Assembly: GCF_024679245.1 (NCBI RefSeq)
Contig: NC_090173.1
Span: 24,830,660 to 24,894,659 of the forward strand
DNA length: 64,000 nucleotides
Reading direction: 5' to 3'
Origin: Pseudorasbora parva
Taxonomy: Eukaryota > Chordata > Actinopteri > Cypriniformes > Gobionidae
The translations under genes and the position numbers were made by a program. The notes under the pieces were generated by a model. That model worked only from the letters and a program-made list of their open reading frames with translations. It was not told where the DNA came from and searched no databases. Positions 1 to 14,726 of the stretch are shown in pieces; the stretch's first letter is position 1; every line of letters starts with the position of its first letter.

Positions 1-53
<53 letters not shown>

Positions 54-66
54 ACCCACCCACCCA
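1..66. repeat. (CA)n then (CCCA)n microsatellite
   Basis: GC/CA alternation, about 40 bp of CA, then tandem CCCA units. It is cut by the window start. Confidence 0.95.
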
Positions 67-789
67 CCCCTAGGCTTCTTTTAGTCGAGTGAATAATTAC
101 TTTGCCAAAGGGCACAGCTATGATCCCTGGCTGGTATTTAAAGTCCCGTCAGTGAATTTAAATCACTTTCTCTGATTCACGGCACCTCACTCTGAAGTGG
201 AGATGTCCTTTACAGCTGCCCCACAGAGAGAGAGAGTGTGAGAGAGAGGGATCTCTACTGCTGTCACAATGATCGACTTGCAATGCCACTTTTAGCTTTG
301 TATGTCTGGAGGCATGTAGGTGTGTGGTGTGAGATCACAACGCTATCATAGGTTCTGTCTGACAGCATGTAAAACTTGTCCAGGTGCACGCGTATAAAGG
401 TGGATCGCTTTAAAAGGGAATTCAGCATCAAGAAAAAGCTTTCAAAGTCGATCATTCCAACCCTAAATTGTAGCCTGTGCTCACACATTCAACATCAAAA
501 TAGCAAGTTGTTTTATCTAATGATAGTCAGTTCACATTTATTGTCTTTTTTGGCATCTGGGCATAGACTAAATCAAGGCCTTAGTTATTTTAAAGTTTCT
601 GAGTTGGATACAGGAATTGTTCAAGGCTTTGTTGTGTGTGTGTTTGGTTGGCTTCCTCTGTAGTCTCTGGAGGAGATTTTGTCAAGCCAGATCATTAAAA
701 ACAGACCAAGTCATTGATTCAAGGTGAAAGGCAGTGTAACACGGAAGACAAACACACATTTGTTGTAAGAAAAAAAAGAGAAGGAAACC
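67..789. other. No recognised gene or element
   Basis: Non-repetitive AT-rich sequence with a short GA-rich stretch near 226-250. Open frames here are short, without domain signatures or convincing splice sites. Confidence 0.5.
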
Positions 790-910
790 TTTGAGTCGGT
801 CAGGCATCTCTAAACCACACTCTAAATAATTAACTCAAATTAAAAACAAATTAGTTCAATGAAATAAGTATTTAGAACTTTCTTTTTGTTTTGAGTTCAA
901 GAAACTGCAC
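790..910. repeat. Interspersed repeat fragment (copy also near 54670-54790)
   Basis: The stretch with TATTTAGAACTTTCTTTTTG followed by TTTTGAGTTCA at about 872-900 recurs almost identically at 54748-54778, so both belong to one dispersed family. Confidence 0.55.
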
Positions 911-1316
911 GAGAGAAACTGATTTCTCCCGGCAACTCAGTCTGGAAACCTGTACATTAATTTCTACTGCTTCTGTTACACTTTTGCAGGAACCAATCAC
1001 AGACTGGCTTACCCACCTAGGTGCGCTATTGGCGGGTTTAACATGATGACGGATAGAGAAACCAAGGGGGTAATCTAGCACTCGGAAAGTGTACCACCCA
1101 AATGGGCGGCCATTGCTAACCAAGCTATCACCTGATGTTGGCATCCCATTTTTGCGTCACTTTGACAGTGAATAACTTTACATCTGAGGCGTTTAAGGAC
1201 TCCATTGTTTATTTCTAAAGAAACACAACCATGTATAAAAGGCTCCATTACCTTGTATCTTACACTATCGCCCCGTAGAATCTCTTTTTGTAAAAATAGG
1301 CTAACGATTGTGTTAT

Positions 1317-1385
1317 AGGCAAGGCAAGTTTATTTGTATAGCAAATTTCATACCCAATGGCAATTCAAAGTGCTTTACATAGAAA
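1317..1385 (-). repeat. SINE/LINE-type 3' tail fragment
   Basis: Read on the minus strand, this has the tail pattern AAAGCACTTTGA, then GCTATACAAATAAA and a CTTGCCTTGCC end. That matches the tail architecture of the SINEs at 31426-31962 and 6365-6752. It is probably a truncated insertion mobilised by the same class of LINE reverse transcriptase. Confidence 0.5.
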
Positions 1386-1838
1386 TTAATATAAAATAAC
1401 CAACGTGACTCTGTCGCACAGTAAAATTACCGTATAGACAGGAGGAGACGCTCGCAGGCACGTCTGGGGAACGTGGAGACATAAAGTCCGATAAAGTCAA
1501 GGGAGAAGAATGGGGAGAAGCCCATAGTGAGCCAAAAGCAAGGGGAGAAAATATTTAAACAACGTGATTCAGATTTCACTTTCCACAACTACTAGAAGAC
1601 CTGCAGCTGCCAGACAGGAGGCTCACGTCACATCTACGTCGTCAAGCTCAGTCTGAGCCTGCGCAGTTCGCTCAGCCATCAGGAAGTGAGTGCTTCTAGT
1701 TGACTTCTGTTCTCGCCGTTGAAGTCTATGGGAGCACTCTGTGCATTTCTTTTACTGTCTATGAGAGAAACGATGGGTCGTTGCCTGTTTATCACGCCTC
1801 TTCTGGTCTGATTGGTTGAAGAACTATCCAATTGCATA

Positions 1839-2545
1839 CACTGTAAAAATTATACGTTCAATAAGTTATGACAACATATGTTTTAACATTGTTTTAACTC
1901 ATCAAAATAAGTTAAGCAATGTTAAACTTGTTTTTATTAGTTATACAAGATGTAACTCATTTTTTAAAGTCAGTTTAACATAATTTAAGTTGAAATAACT
2001 TAAACATCCAAGTCGATTGTACTGCAAAAGTTCAAAATTTGCCTTTTTTTTTTTTTTTTTTTTTTTACAGTGTACAGAGTAATTTGAATAATGCTCATTT
2101 ATCATGCCTCTTGTGCAGTAGAAAATACAGAGCAGACTCCTCAGACCAATGTTCAATCTTAAATTGAGCTTGGTCTGGTGATAACCAGACAACTATTTTT
2201 GGGCTATTTTTTGTTTTGCTATGCTAATTTAGAAAAGTTTCACCATTATGAGTGGAGCTTGAAATGTTCCATATTGCTATACTCTTTCTGCAATTGCTAT
2301 ATGCTAATGTTATCAAAGAATTGTGTTACCAATTAGCATTTGTTGAATTAGCTAGTTATAGCTGGCTACATTTCCACTAGTAAAAATATTTACATTGAGA
2401 TGACATTATATTTTAAGTTACATGTATAAATTAACTTATTGTTTAAGTTAAGTGCAATTAAAATGCACAAGCAGAAAATCTGCCAGTTGTGCTTACTTAA
2501 ACTGTGAATTTCTTAACAATTAAATAATACATTTTTTACAGTGCA
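1839..2545. mobile_element. MITE-like element with CACTGTAAA / TTTACAGTG ends
   Basis: The left end is CACTGTAAAAATTATACG near 1841. TTTTTTACAGTG occurs both near 2063-2073, after a poly-T run, and near 2536-2543, so this may be one element or a nested pair. Internal sequence is rich in AGTTAA and TTAAACTT motifs. The 2240-2500 part resembles 55040-55330. No clear target duplication was found. Confidence 0.5.
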
Positions 2546-4839
2546 ATAGTCAAGTGATATTTAAATGTCTAATTCAATATCTAGAAACATAGGTATTATG
2601 GTCAATATAATAAGTACATAAGACTTTATTGTACAAATTAATTTCCTCAAAATTAAAATAAAAATAAAAATGAATGAAGCTGTTGGAAAAAAACTAATTC
2701 AATTTAATCAAAATATGTTTTTTTTTTTCAAACCATAAAAAGACTCAAGCCTTTGGGTTCTGAATGGTTGCAGATCTTTTGACGGAAAAATTAAAATCTT
2801 CATCATTACAATTTGATTAATCTTATTACAACCATTGTAAGGGCGAGTTTTGCAATTGTACATTGTACTCGCGCTTTATAATCCAGCCATTAATTTAATT
2901 TGCAAGGTCTGTGGGAGATTATTCTAATTAAATTAGAATGATTCGTTTTTTCATGTCATCTTATTCTGGCCCCTGGGGCTGGTTTTCTTCTTCTACTCCT
3001 AACAGCCTCACAGATGCTCTTTCCTTTTCTTTTCTTTTTCTTTTTTTGTTCTCTGTCTCATGCTCTCTTTCTTTTTTTTGGTTTGGTTTTCATCTCCTTC
3101 CTTTTTGCTTTCTTGCCAACTAAAACTTAGACTTTGCGTTCTCTTTCTCAATCGTCCATGTGTTTGAGTAAATATTGAGTATTGAAGAAGGGTTTTGAGT
3201 AGCTGTTGGATTGTGTGCTAGTGACTTTATCTTTGTAAGCCCAGGCTGTGCTCATCTCTGTTGTTGACGTCACAGTCACCTATCCCTGCCCCGGGTGTTT
3301 CCCGGCGTCATGGCGATTTTGGAAATGCTATTAAAATGCCTATACATGAAGCTCTCCCGATGTGTTTGTTTGCAAGATTTCTGTGTCTGCTCACAGTTCT
3401 GAGGCAAAATATTGTTACCGAAAGAACAAGACAGAAAAAATATATATATTCACACATATTTGAATTTGAGCAGAGCTATGCTAATGACTAGCCTCTGGAC
3501 TCTTTTGGTTTCCAGGTAACTGCTCTCCTAATTGGTTTTCATAGACATGGGTGTCTTCGTCGTCCTACTCATTCTCTTTTTTGCTCTCCCTCTCCGTCTT
3601 TCTTTTCTCCTGCATTGGACTGCTTTTCGTTTGATGCCTTTTTTCTTTAAGTATTCGAGAACTTTTTATGTGTTCTTCAGGTTGGATAATCAACTAGAGA
3701 GAGCACATCAATATTGATGATTCGTTGTGAAAATCAGGCCAACATCTCATGGCAAAGGAAGAACTCATCCCAGAACTGCTGGATTCTTCGTCCTTGTTGC
3801 CCTCGGTTTTTCCCAGATTTGTCAATCTATTCCATCAAGCCACAGTTCATAAACAAGACGGCATTTGTGATGTAATGTCTATTACCACAAACAATCTCCC
3901 ACACAGACACATCCATTCAAACCGCAAGATTCTTACTATAGAAGTTTTGAAAGCAGAAATGTGAAGCTTGTGTATCTGTACAAGCGTCAATGAATTATTC
4001 ATTAAAGCCATTTTATTATTTGAATTTGAATCCAGCACTTTTCAATTATCTAGGTGGATGAAAATTCTGGTTACTTGTTACCAAATGCTAAACTGAAGCT
4101 CTACACATTCGAGGTCAGTAAGCAACTCTCATGCCAGCATGCATAATCATAACTGTATACATCCAAGTGACTTAATTTAATAGTGATTCATTCTTCCATT
4201 TTAATTGTCTTACCTCTTATATTTTACTATTGAATTAGTTTGCAATTGATTTATTATGCAGTTTATTTTCTCTATATTGTCATGTTAAACATATGTATTT
4301 ATTTAATAAAAACAAGCTTGTTTCTGTCAGTAAAGAATTTGACCAGGAAGATTCCTTTAGGCATTGGACATACACCATCCATTATCATCCTCTGTGTGCC
4401 CTTCTCAACACAGTCCCATCCAACAAATATGTGCATAAACAAATTATTCAGTTTACTGAGCATCTTTGTTATGATCTTCTGAAACTGTATCTAAACATAT
4501 GCTGTGTATCCTAAATAAGGCCTGTCTGTAATTGTTGTTGTGGGCTTCCTCTGGTGGTGCTCCCGAGGCTGTAGTGTTATTCCTGATTTCACACCTCACT
4601 GTGTTTATTACAACTCTCAAAAGAAGGGTTAGAGTTTGGCTTCATGCTGCATGGACAGGTTTTTATGGTTTGTGGTATTATTTATGTAAATGTCAGAAGT
4701 TTGTAGATGAACTTTAAAATCAAATAAGACCTGGTACTGTCGTTTTTTTTAGTTGCCTTAAAATAGCAACGTGCCAACAACTATCGAAAAAACACTTGCA
4801 TTGCACCTGACGTCCTATTGCCCAAGATAGGGTCCAAAT
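2546..4839. other. No recognised gene; AT-rich flank
   Basis: Contains a pyrimidine-rich run at about 3020-3110 and scattered poly-A/T, but no domain-bearing frame and no clear transposon end. Confidence 0.45.
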
Positions 4840-5955
4840 TAGCCTAGAAATCTAGATGTCCCCTAGCGGCAGCAAATCTAATCTTCAGCGAGTGTCGTCT
4901 AGCTGGAAAAACCTAACTCTGCTCAGGCCAATCATATCGTTGGTGGGTGGGCTTAAAGGGTTAGTTCACCCCAAAATTAAAATTCTGTCATTAATGACTC
5001 ACCCTCATGTCGTTCGATACCCGCAAGACCTCCGTTCATCTTTGGAACACAAATGAAGATATTTTTGTTGAAATCCGATGGCTCAGAAAGGCCTTTATTG
5101 ACACCAATGTCCTTTCTTCTCTCAAGACCCACTAAAGATGTTGTTAAAAAAGCCCATCTCACTACAATGGCTCTACATTAATTTTATGGAGCAACGAGAA
5201 TAGTTTTTGTGTTATTTAGGGGAAAAAAAACCTAAATAACGACTTATATAGTGATGGGCCGATTTCAAAACAAAGTTTCAAATGTTATGAATTAGAGTAT
5301 CGATTCATGTTTCAGATCGCCAGTGTCACGTGATTTCGTCACTATATAAGTCGTTATTTATTTTTTTGGGCACAAAAACTATTCTCGTCGCTTCATAAAA
5401 TGATTGTAGAACCACTGTAATTAGATAGACTTTGTAACGATGTCTTTAGTGCCTTTTATGGGTCTTGAGAGAGGAAATTACATTGGTGTCAATGAAGGCC
5501 TTTCTGAGCCATCGGATTTCAACAAAAATATCTTCTTTTTCATTTCATTTTTGAACTAACCCTTTAACAGAATGACGGCAGAGTTGCACGCTACTTGTAA
5601 ACAAAGAAACTGGTGAACAGCGGTCTTTCGAATCAGCTTTGACCGCGACTCTGAAAGACTAGGAGTTAAGCTTTTCTCCGAGAAAAGAACAAAGCACGGC
5701 ACTGAAGTCATTCTTAAGAAAGGAAAACGTGTTCAGGATTTTTCCGACCAGATATGGCGAAAGTTTAATCTATCAACTAGCTCTGATTTACCTTCTTTGT
5801 TGCGCTTGAAGTGCTCTTGCGCTTGGTTGAAGCGCTATCCAATTGCGTGCAGAGGGAATGAGAAAGACAACCATTTATCCGCCCCTCGGATTGAGCCCTG
5901 CCAATGGTGAGTTCCCAGACCCAACATCTTGATGTGGGTCTGGCTTGTCAGGCTA
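4840..5955. mobile_element. Non-autonomous DNA transposon, TAGCCT ends, 9-bp target duplication
   Basis: Starts TAGCCTAGAAATCTAGA and ends TGTCAGGCTA. It is flanked by GGTCCAAAT at 4831-4839 and again at 5956-5964, a 9-bp target-site duplication. A second copy lies in opposite orientation at 63027-63555, also with a 9-bp duplication. It encodes no transposase. A TTAA-type foldback is inserted inside it at 4957-5563. Nine-base duplications are typical of Mutator-like elements, but the superfamily is inferred. Confidence 0.8.
4957..5563. mobile_element. TTAA-flanked foldback element nested in the 4840-5955 element
   Basis: Begins AGGGTTAGTTCACC and ends GAACTAACCCT, with TTAA on both sides (4953-4956 and 5564-5567). 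The two halves are long inverted arms containing the same CTCACCCTCATGTCGTT-type and AAATATCTTC-type motifs. The start motif recurs in the foldbacks at 6790, 24075 and 51205. Confidence 0.8.
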
Positions 5956-6364
5956 GGTCCAAATTCTTTACTTGTGATCTGGATTTTTCAGGATTTTATC
6001 CCAATTTGTCTTATTTGTTGCAAGCCACATCTCAGTCTCTTAAGTTGATTGGCAGTAAAACTGACCACCTATTCAGAGTCACTCTCACTCTCAGCTTTTA
6101 TATTCCACTTAGAAAGGACTTTTGTGACCTCCAGAACAAGATACAACAAGATTGTAAAGAATAACTACTTTAGGTCGAATTCACAAGAACATTTTTGCTG
6201 AGATCTGAAGAAAACAACTTATGTCGAGGTTGAGGCCTCCACATAGGGCTTCAGAATGGCTGCGTATTGATCAAGATTTCTCAATAAATGTTTATGAAGG
6301 ATGCCTCTTCCAGAAGAACTTAGCCAAAATAAAACTGTATTGCATCAAATTCAATGATTGAACG

Positions 6365-6752
6365 AATGAATGAATGTTTGAATGAATGAGGCATTTATAT
6401 AGCGCTTTCATATGTACAACTGTACAAAAGTGCTTCACACTCATGTCAGGGGTCACTCCTCACCACCACCAGTGTGCAGCTTCCACTTGGATGATGCAAC
6501 GGCAGCCACAGTACAACGGCGCCAGTGCACTCACCACACACCAGCGATAGGTGGAGAGGAGAGAGGGTGAAAGAGCCAATTCAGTGGATTGGATTATTAG
6601 GAGGTCATGATTGGTAAGGGCCAATCGAGGGGATTTGGCCAGGCCAGGTTACACCCCTACTCTTTTATGAGAAGTGCCATGGGATTTTTAATTACCACAG
6701 AGAGTCGGGACCTCAGTTTAACATCTCATCCGAAGGACATATGAGATGGAGG
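6365..6752 (-). mobile_element. 5'-truncated SINE, minus strand
   Basis: On the minus strand the body reads through a GAGTAGGGGTGTAAC motif shared with the 5S-derived SINE at 31426-31962. It ends in AAAGCGCTATATAAATGCC followed by (ATTC)n. The 5S-like head is missing, so the copy is truncated. A solo tail of the same type is at 59617-59660. Confidence 0.7.
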
Positions 6753-6793
6753 TTGATAATCATTCTTGCTTTCTTATCATCAGATTACATTAA

Positions 6794-7548
6794 AGGGATA
6801 GTTCACCCCAAAATTAAAATTAGACCATGATTTGCTCACCCTTAAGTCATCCCAGGTGTATATAACATTCTTCTTTCAAAATAATAAAAGTTGAGTTGTA
6901 CTAAAAATGTCCTGGCTAATCCAAGGCAGGGATTTTTGCTCTGTTTTTTATAAGTCCATAAAAATGCATCTGTCCATCAAATAATGTGCTCCACACGGCT
7001 CCGGGAGGTTAATAAAGGCTTTTGGAAGTGAATTGATGTGTTTATGTAAGAAAAATATCCATATTTAAAACTTTATAAAATAAAGTTTCGGCCGATCGCC
7101 TTCCATATTCACTTTATGGAAAAAGTGTTAAAAGTGCCTCTACAGTTCAAAGGCTTACGTGACCAGTTACGCTTGTCAGAAGTTGCGTACACATCTTCAA
7201 CTCCGAGAAGGCACTTTCAATACTTTTCCACGGAAGGCAATCGGCCACAACTTTAATTAAAAAAGTTTTAAATATGGATATTTTTCTTACACAAACATAA
7301 CAATTTGTTTCAGAAATCCTTTATTAACATCCCGAAGCCGTGTGGAGCACGTTATTTGACGGACAGATGTATTTTTATGGACTTCAAAAACAGAGCAACA
7401 ATCCCTGCCATTATAAACCTTGGATTAGCCAGGACTTTTTAAATATAACTCTGATTATATTTGTCTGAAAGAAGAATGTCATATACAACTAGGATGTCTT
7501 GAGGGTGAGCAAATCATAGGCTAATTTTCATTTTTGGGGGAACTATTA
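6794..7548. mobile_element. TTAA-type foldback element with about 350-bp arms
   Basis: Starts TTAA then AGGGATAGTTCACCCC at 6790 and ends in a decayed GGGGGAACTATTA near 7548. The arms mirror each other: AAATATGGATATTTTTCTTA, CGTGTGGAGCAC and GAAAGAAGAATG blocks occur in both orientations. A single-arm copy is at 38465-38731. Confidence 0.75.
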
Positions 7549-9349
7549 GTAATACAGGCCAACTTTTAAGTGACCATAGGCTGTGACATGAGCCTACAGG
7601 TCTGATATTCTGTGGTCTGATATTGTTATTGAGTCATTGTGTACATTTTCTGAAATATTTAAACTCTGTTCAATAGCTCTTAATTTTTCTTATTGCCCTC
7701 CTGTATGTTGTACTCCTGTCCTCTTTAACACGTTTATATGCCCTCTTATCTTTCACTCTTTTTGTCATTTTCTTTATGGTTTAGTCTCTGTTCTCCCTGC
7801 TGTCAGATGTGCTGTGGGGCGCCACCGCTGGTTTGTTTTGAATTATGTTATTAACGTTAGGTTGAGCGCGAGCACACAGCCCAAATTAGAGCGGTTTCAT
7901 CACTCTCTCCAAGGTTATCCTCAGGCAGGCTGTGCAAGAGGCCGGATTGGGAGATGAGAGGAAAGAGAGAAAAAGAGAAGAGAGCAGAAGGTGGTTAGGG
8001 ACATGAAATATTATTTATAAAGACAAAGAGAACAAAAGGGGGAGCAGAAGTTGCTGTCAGATATGACATTGTAATCAATCTGCTTTATGACAACATAATT
8101 TAAGCATGTTATGGAATGTCAGGTTTAATTGTAATTCTGGACAGATTTAATCCAATTATGTCCACATTTACAGAGCATAAAAGGAAAGAATGAAAGTGAG
8201 AAGACGACATTCGAGTTTACAGTGTCAATATTTGAGTGCAATTTATTGTTTAGTTACACTGTTTCAGTAATTCCGTCAACTCTTTCTCTTTCTCTTGTTC
8301 CATCTCTTTCTCCGTGTCCCTGTGGAATACTGCCTCCCATTTTCCCCGCTTCTTGCCATGGGCACTGAAAACAAGTATGCAAATAGAGTGATAACATAGC
8401 CTTTAATGTCGTGCTCATGTCATCCCCTCTGTCAATCTGCAGTCAAAACCAGATGAGACCTGAGACGACAGTCACTTTAGCCCTCTGAGCGCAGGAGCCA
8501 AACTCAGTGCTTTCCTTCTAATTTATTCAGGTTTTATTTTTTGTCAGATGTCAGAAAACCACAATAAATGCCACCATTGTCATCCATACACTATATCAAC
8601 ATGACACACATGTAAAATAAACATTGTAAAAATAGAGAAATAAACGGTAAACCTCAAATGAACCAGAGAAAAGTCCACTGTATGTGTGTATGTGTGTGTG
8701 TGCAGTATATATCTTATCAGTACATTTTGTACCACGTTTCATTATACAATTTCTTGCTTACAGAGGCTGCTAGCTCAGTTCTGGTTGTATGGATTGACCA
8801 GGTGTCCGATGCTCCGTCCAAGCCGACAGGCCAGCCAAAGAGACTGTCGCTATGACAACTGAAGAGTTCCTCCACTTCAACTTTTATCCTTGCCTTGGCA
8901 ACGCCCAGCAGTGCGTGACAGTGTAGTCTTCTTATCCCTCTTATGCAGACAGAGGGAGATTCTGAGTTGTTTCGGAGGCATTTCCCTTGGATATAATGGT
9001 ATTTATTCCTATAGGGCACTGCCTCATGTATGGGTATAAACAGATTTGCAGCCAGCTTTGTGGGTAAGTAGCATTCAAAGTGGGACTATTACCTGAAAGC
9101 AATTAGAAGCAAATTAAAATTGATTTCTAAACGGTACGTTTTTGTGCAGCACTGCTGTGCTCATGTTCAGCGGTTTAATATAGACACACAATCGTCAGTG
9201 AACTCTCTTACGAGAGCGCCAGGGGAACACTTAATGTTCTGTTGTTAGCTAAGTGTGAGTGTAGTATAAAGGAGGGATCCAGAGCTTCCTGTGACCATGA
9301 GAGGAGTGAAGGGAACCACCAGGGGTTTGCTGAAACTGTTTCTTGGAGG
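7549..9349. other. No recognised gene or element
   Basis: Mostly single-copy-looking AT-rich sequence. The longest open frame (106 codons, 7637-7957) is low in information and has no domain. Confidence 0.45.
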
Positions 9350-10052
<703 letters not shown>

Positions 10053-12561
10053 CAGGCGGTAGTGTAGTTAAGCTGCAGGAGATTAGGAAGCTCAGTCCAG
10101 ACTAGCGCCTGAGGGAGAAGAGAGAGCCCCAGCGCTCAGTTCACCAGCAGGGCAGGCCAGACATGCTGCACTGGGCAAAGCCTGCAGCACTGACAGAGGT
10201 GTTTTATTTTCACGTGTCTGTTCTGGGAATTAGACTGAGGCAAATTTGATATGACCAGACTGGCCAAACATTTCGACATGGTTGCATATTTAAGAAGCAA
10301 CAGAGACGGATCAAAGGACCACAGTCTGGATCAAACGTTCACTTGCACAGGTCAGACACAGACCTGTTAGAGGAGTCACAGGTGACTCTTCTTCAGCTGC
10401 TTTAACAATTACAGGGTACAAAACGAAAAGCACTTTTGCAGCATGGATTGTAAGAATGACAGATTAAAGTGATGTATAATCAAACCATCTACTAAGTTGC
10501 GACCATCTTGTAATGACCATCATTGATATCTAATGTTTTTGCTCAACTTCATGTGTGCTTTTTGATTATTTATAGTCATACCAGCTTGTATATGATGGCA
10601 CAAGTTTCCCGATGACCTGCTGGTGATCATGTCAGGTAATTTTGGACCCTACATGCTTCACACAATGACAGTAATACACAGGCTATTTTCAAGGTGTTTA
10701 CTGCTTTGCTTGCATGTAAAACAATACATTTTAGAATAGCGGGAGATAAATAGTATGTCTTTTAAGAACATGGTTAAACTGATCTATCCAGCAGGATATT
10801 TTCGTCTTCGTAACTCTCTAAATTGTGTGGAAACCCACAGGGATATATTCACCATACTGAATTTAACTTCAGGCAAAAAAATATATATATATATTTTTAT
10901 TCATGGGCTCATAAAAAGCTTCCACCCCCCCCCCCCCCCCCCCCAACTCTCTTGGTGAGACGACACTTTGATGTTCCATATTGTGCTTTTATAATACTCT
11001 ATTTAGCATCCTGAGTTTGTTTTTCAGTCTTTTTTCATGCTCGTCTCCTCTTCCCATCATCTATATGCATTCTGTCCCTTCTTCTGTTTGTTCCTGGTCC
11101 ATCTCCTGTTAGTTTGCTCATGTTGTGCGTCACCTATTTCCCCCTTTCATAAACTATTTTCTCCTGTTCACTCAGTCATGTTCACATGTTTGTCACTGCA
11201 GACATCATAACACCCACTGCTGTTTTTACCTTCCTTCCTTCCATCCTTCCTTCCTCTCTGTCTTTCCTCTTCCCTCATTTATCCTCCTGTCTTGATTTGG
11301 CCGGTAACATAAAAGGTCTGCCCTTGTTTTATCTAAATCCACGTGAATTATATATTAATGACTTCCCTTCACAATAACTATCAATAAACACTGTGTTCAT
11401 TGAAGGTCAGCTTGAATTCTGCTCATGTAATGTGGTAATTTTACATCCAGAGAAGACCTTGGCAAGGCAAATCTCAAAATGTACTGCAAGCTCTCCCATT
11501 TAGGAGTGTGATTAAATTGTGCAGAATTAACTTGTTTTTTTTTTTCCTCTTTCTAAACGATAAACCAGCTGACTATGAGGTGATGTTCAGACAAGGACGA
11601 AGCAATCGTGCGTTCAGCAGAACAGTTATCACAGCACAAAGTCAGAAATCCTGACCAAAGAAAAAACCTCTTTTCTGCTCTTCTGTAACAATAGAGCGAT
11701 CGGGCTCGATGCAGACTCAACATCTCTTTTTAGGTGCTGTATTTTTAATTAAAGTGCTTTCTGTCCTGCTTTTGTTTTGTTTTTTTCTTTGATATTAAGG
11801 GGGAGGCTTTTATCTTTTTGTTCACTCTGGTTATTTTGCTCTTAGACTTGCTAAACTGCATTCTGTCCCTATAGCTCTAACTTTTTTTCTGTGTCATTCT
11901 TTACTGTTTTTATTTACAGGGGTGGAAAAAGGTGTCAGTGAGACATGTTGTGTGTTAATGTCTTGTGTTGGGTTGTATAAGCTAATATATTTTTGGTTCC
12001 CTAAATAACCTTTCAATGAACAGTTTTGTGCAATGGTTCCATGGATGTTAAAGAACCATAGTTGCTAAAAAACTTCCACCTCTGCATAGTAGCCTATGGT
12101 GACTAGTGTGATTTACTGTTCCTAGGTATTAATTAGAAGACCAAAACACTGGGCACTGATTAGCGCAGCCAATCATGGACTCGGACTGATGTAGCGGACC
12201 CTCCCACACAGAGCACCTGGACCTGACCATTTGGTTTTGCATATATGTGTTTTTGCAGGTCACATTTGCCAGGTTGCTTAAGAGGTTCTTCAAGACATCG
12301 ACTTCAGCACATTAAATACTATACATTCACCTTTTGAACGACCTGTAATTTTTAAGTCATGAGGGGGTGTTCCATAACAGCTCAATGATAAGTTTCTGAA
12401 GAGTCTTTAGCTGAAGGCCTTAGCTGTGTCCTTTAAAACCCCCGTCCCAAATTAGCATTTCGTATTCATCCTCACATCCGTAATATAACCGATCCCCCAT
12501 ACACTATCTCCTTCCCCCATCCAGCCCTCCTCGTCCCTCTAGTCAACTGCTCCCCACAGCT
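10053..12561. other. 3' flank of the neurexophilin gene; no other gene seen
   Basis: Contains a poly-C tract at 10925-10944 and a TTCC-rich stretch near 11230-11260. The part next to 12562 should be 3' UTR on the minus strand. No frame with a recognisable domain. Confidence 0.45.
11909..11914 (-). terminator. Candidate polyadenylation signal for the neurexophilin transcript
   Basis: TTTATT on the plus strand reads AATAAA on the gene strand, about 650 bases past the TAG stop. It is the first canonical hexamer I noticed downstream. Its use is unproven, and neurexophilin 3' UTRs may be longer. Confidence 0.3.
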
Positions 12562-13440
<879 letters not shown>

Positions 13441-14360
13441 TTACACAGACAGGAATTTGAATAGAAACTAGATTTGCATTTCCCAGAGGAAATAGCGGTA
13501 TTTGCAGCAAAAGAATATTGTTGAAGTTTATGTATGCTTAGGGTTTAGACTTTGTTTCTGCAAAAATGAAGTTACTTATGTGAAGTTTTTAAAAGCCGAA
13601 ACAGGTTGCGCAACTAAAGCTGAAATCTGCAAAACAAAGTTTGAATAGACTCAAATTATTGAATATACTGTATGTTGATCTGTTCAAACTTAATTGACTG
13701 CAGGAATCTGTCGAGAAGATGAAGATTAATACAATGTTTGAGAAATATCAGTACAATGCTGCCTTGTAAACACTAATAAAAAGAAGAGGAATTTTAATGC
13801 AGTGCTTGCCTTGCAATATAGCATGCTTCGAATGACTGACTTGAAAGGATAAAAAAGAACTGCTAAAAGGGAAACATCATTAGCACTTGAATCAACATTC
13901 GCCCACGGCAAAGCGTCATTGACACCTCACACAAATGTCCAGGCCACATTAGACTCCCGTCAACAGGAATTCATCTCTGTGACCTGACCTGTCCTCTACA
14001 CTCACTGGTTCACTATATTGCTTTAGATATTGCATGGGAATGATTTGATCCCTTTATGGCTTATCTGTTTTTACTGGAGATCTCTAGGTCTCCCAAAGCT
14101 AATTTGACTAAGAGAGTAAAATCATTAGATATTAACTCCTCCATCCTCAAGAAACAGTTTTGAAGAGAGGGCAACACATATTTTTTACTCAAATTAACTT
14201 TGTATTATTATTATTATTAGTATTATTATATATTTCAACATTTTATTCATCAAGCAAAGCCACAATACAAGAAAAAAAGAAGAAAAAGATCAGCAGAGAG
14301 ACAAAACAGGTCTGGGGTTAGATGGAAGTAGTCCACGAGGAGAGAAGGATGTTGTTAGAT

Positions 14361-14364
<4 letters not shown>

Positions 14365-14442
<78 letters not shown>

Positions 14443-14480
14443 GCGTGCGTGCGTGTGTGCGTGCGTGTGTGTGTGTGTGT
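14365..14480. repeat. (GT)n microsatellite with GC interruptions
   Basis: About 116 bp of GT, interrupted by GTGCGTGC near 14436-14466. Confidence 0.95.
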
Positions 14481-14676
14481 CTCAGTGTTTGAATTGTATA
14501 TAGAGAGTAGTGGAGGTGGAAGAAATGCCTCTTAATGTGGGCTCATGGATTGGTGAAGAGCCCCAAAGTGGGTGTAACTGGTAATTACGGGATGTAATGA
14601 TCTATTTGAAACACCTCATACTCAGATAATCCAACAAGAGCTCTCATACCTTGGATCAAACAGTTGGATGTGACAC

Positions 14677-14679
<3 letters not shown>

Positions 14680-14724
<45 letters not shown>
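14680..14724. repeat. (GT)n microsatellite
   Basis: About 45 bp of perfect GT in the neurexophilin intron. Confidence 0.95.
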
Positions 14725-14726
<2 letters not shown>

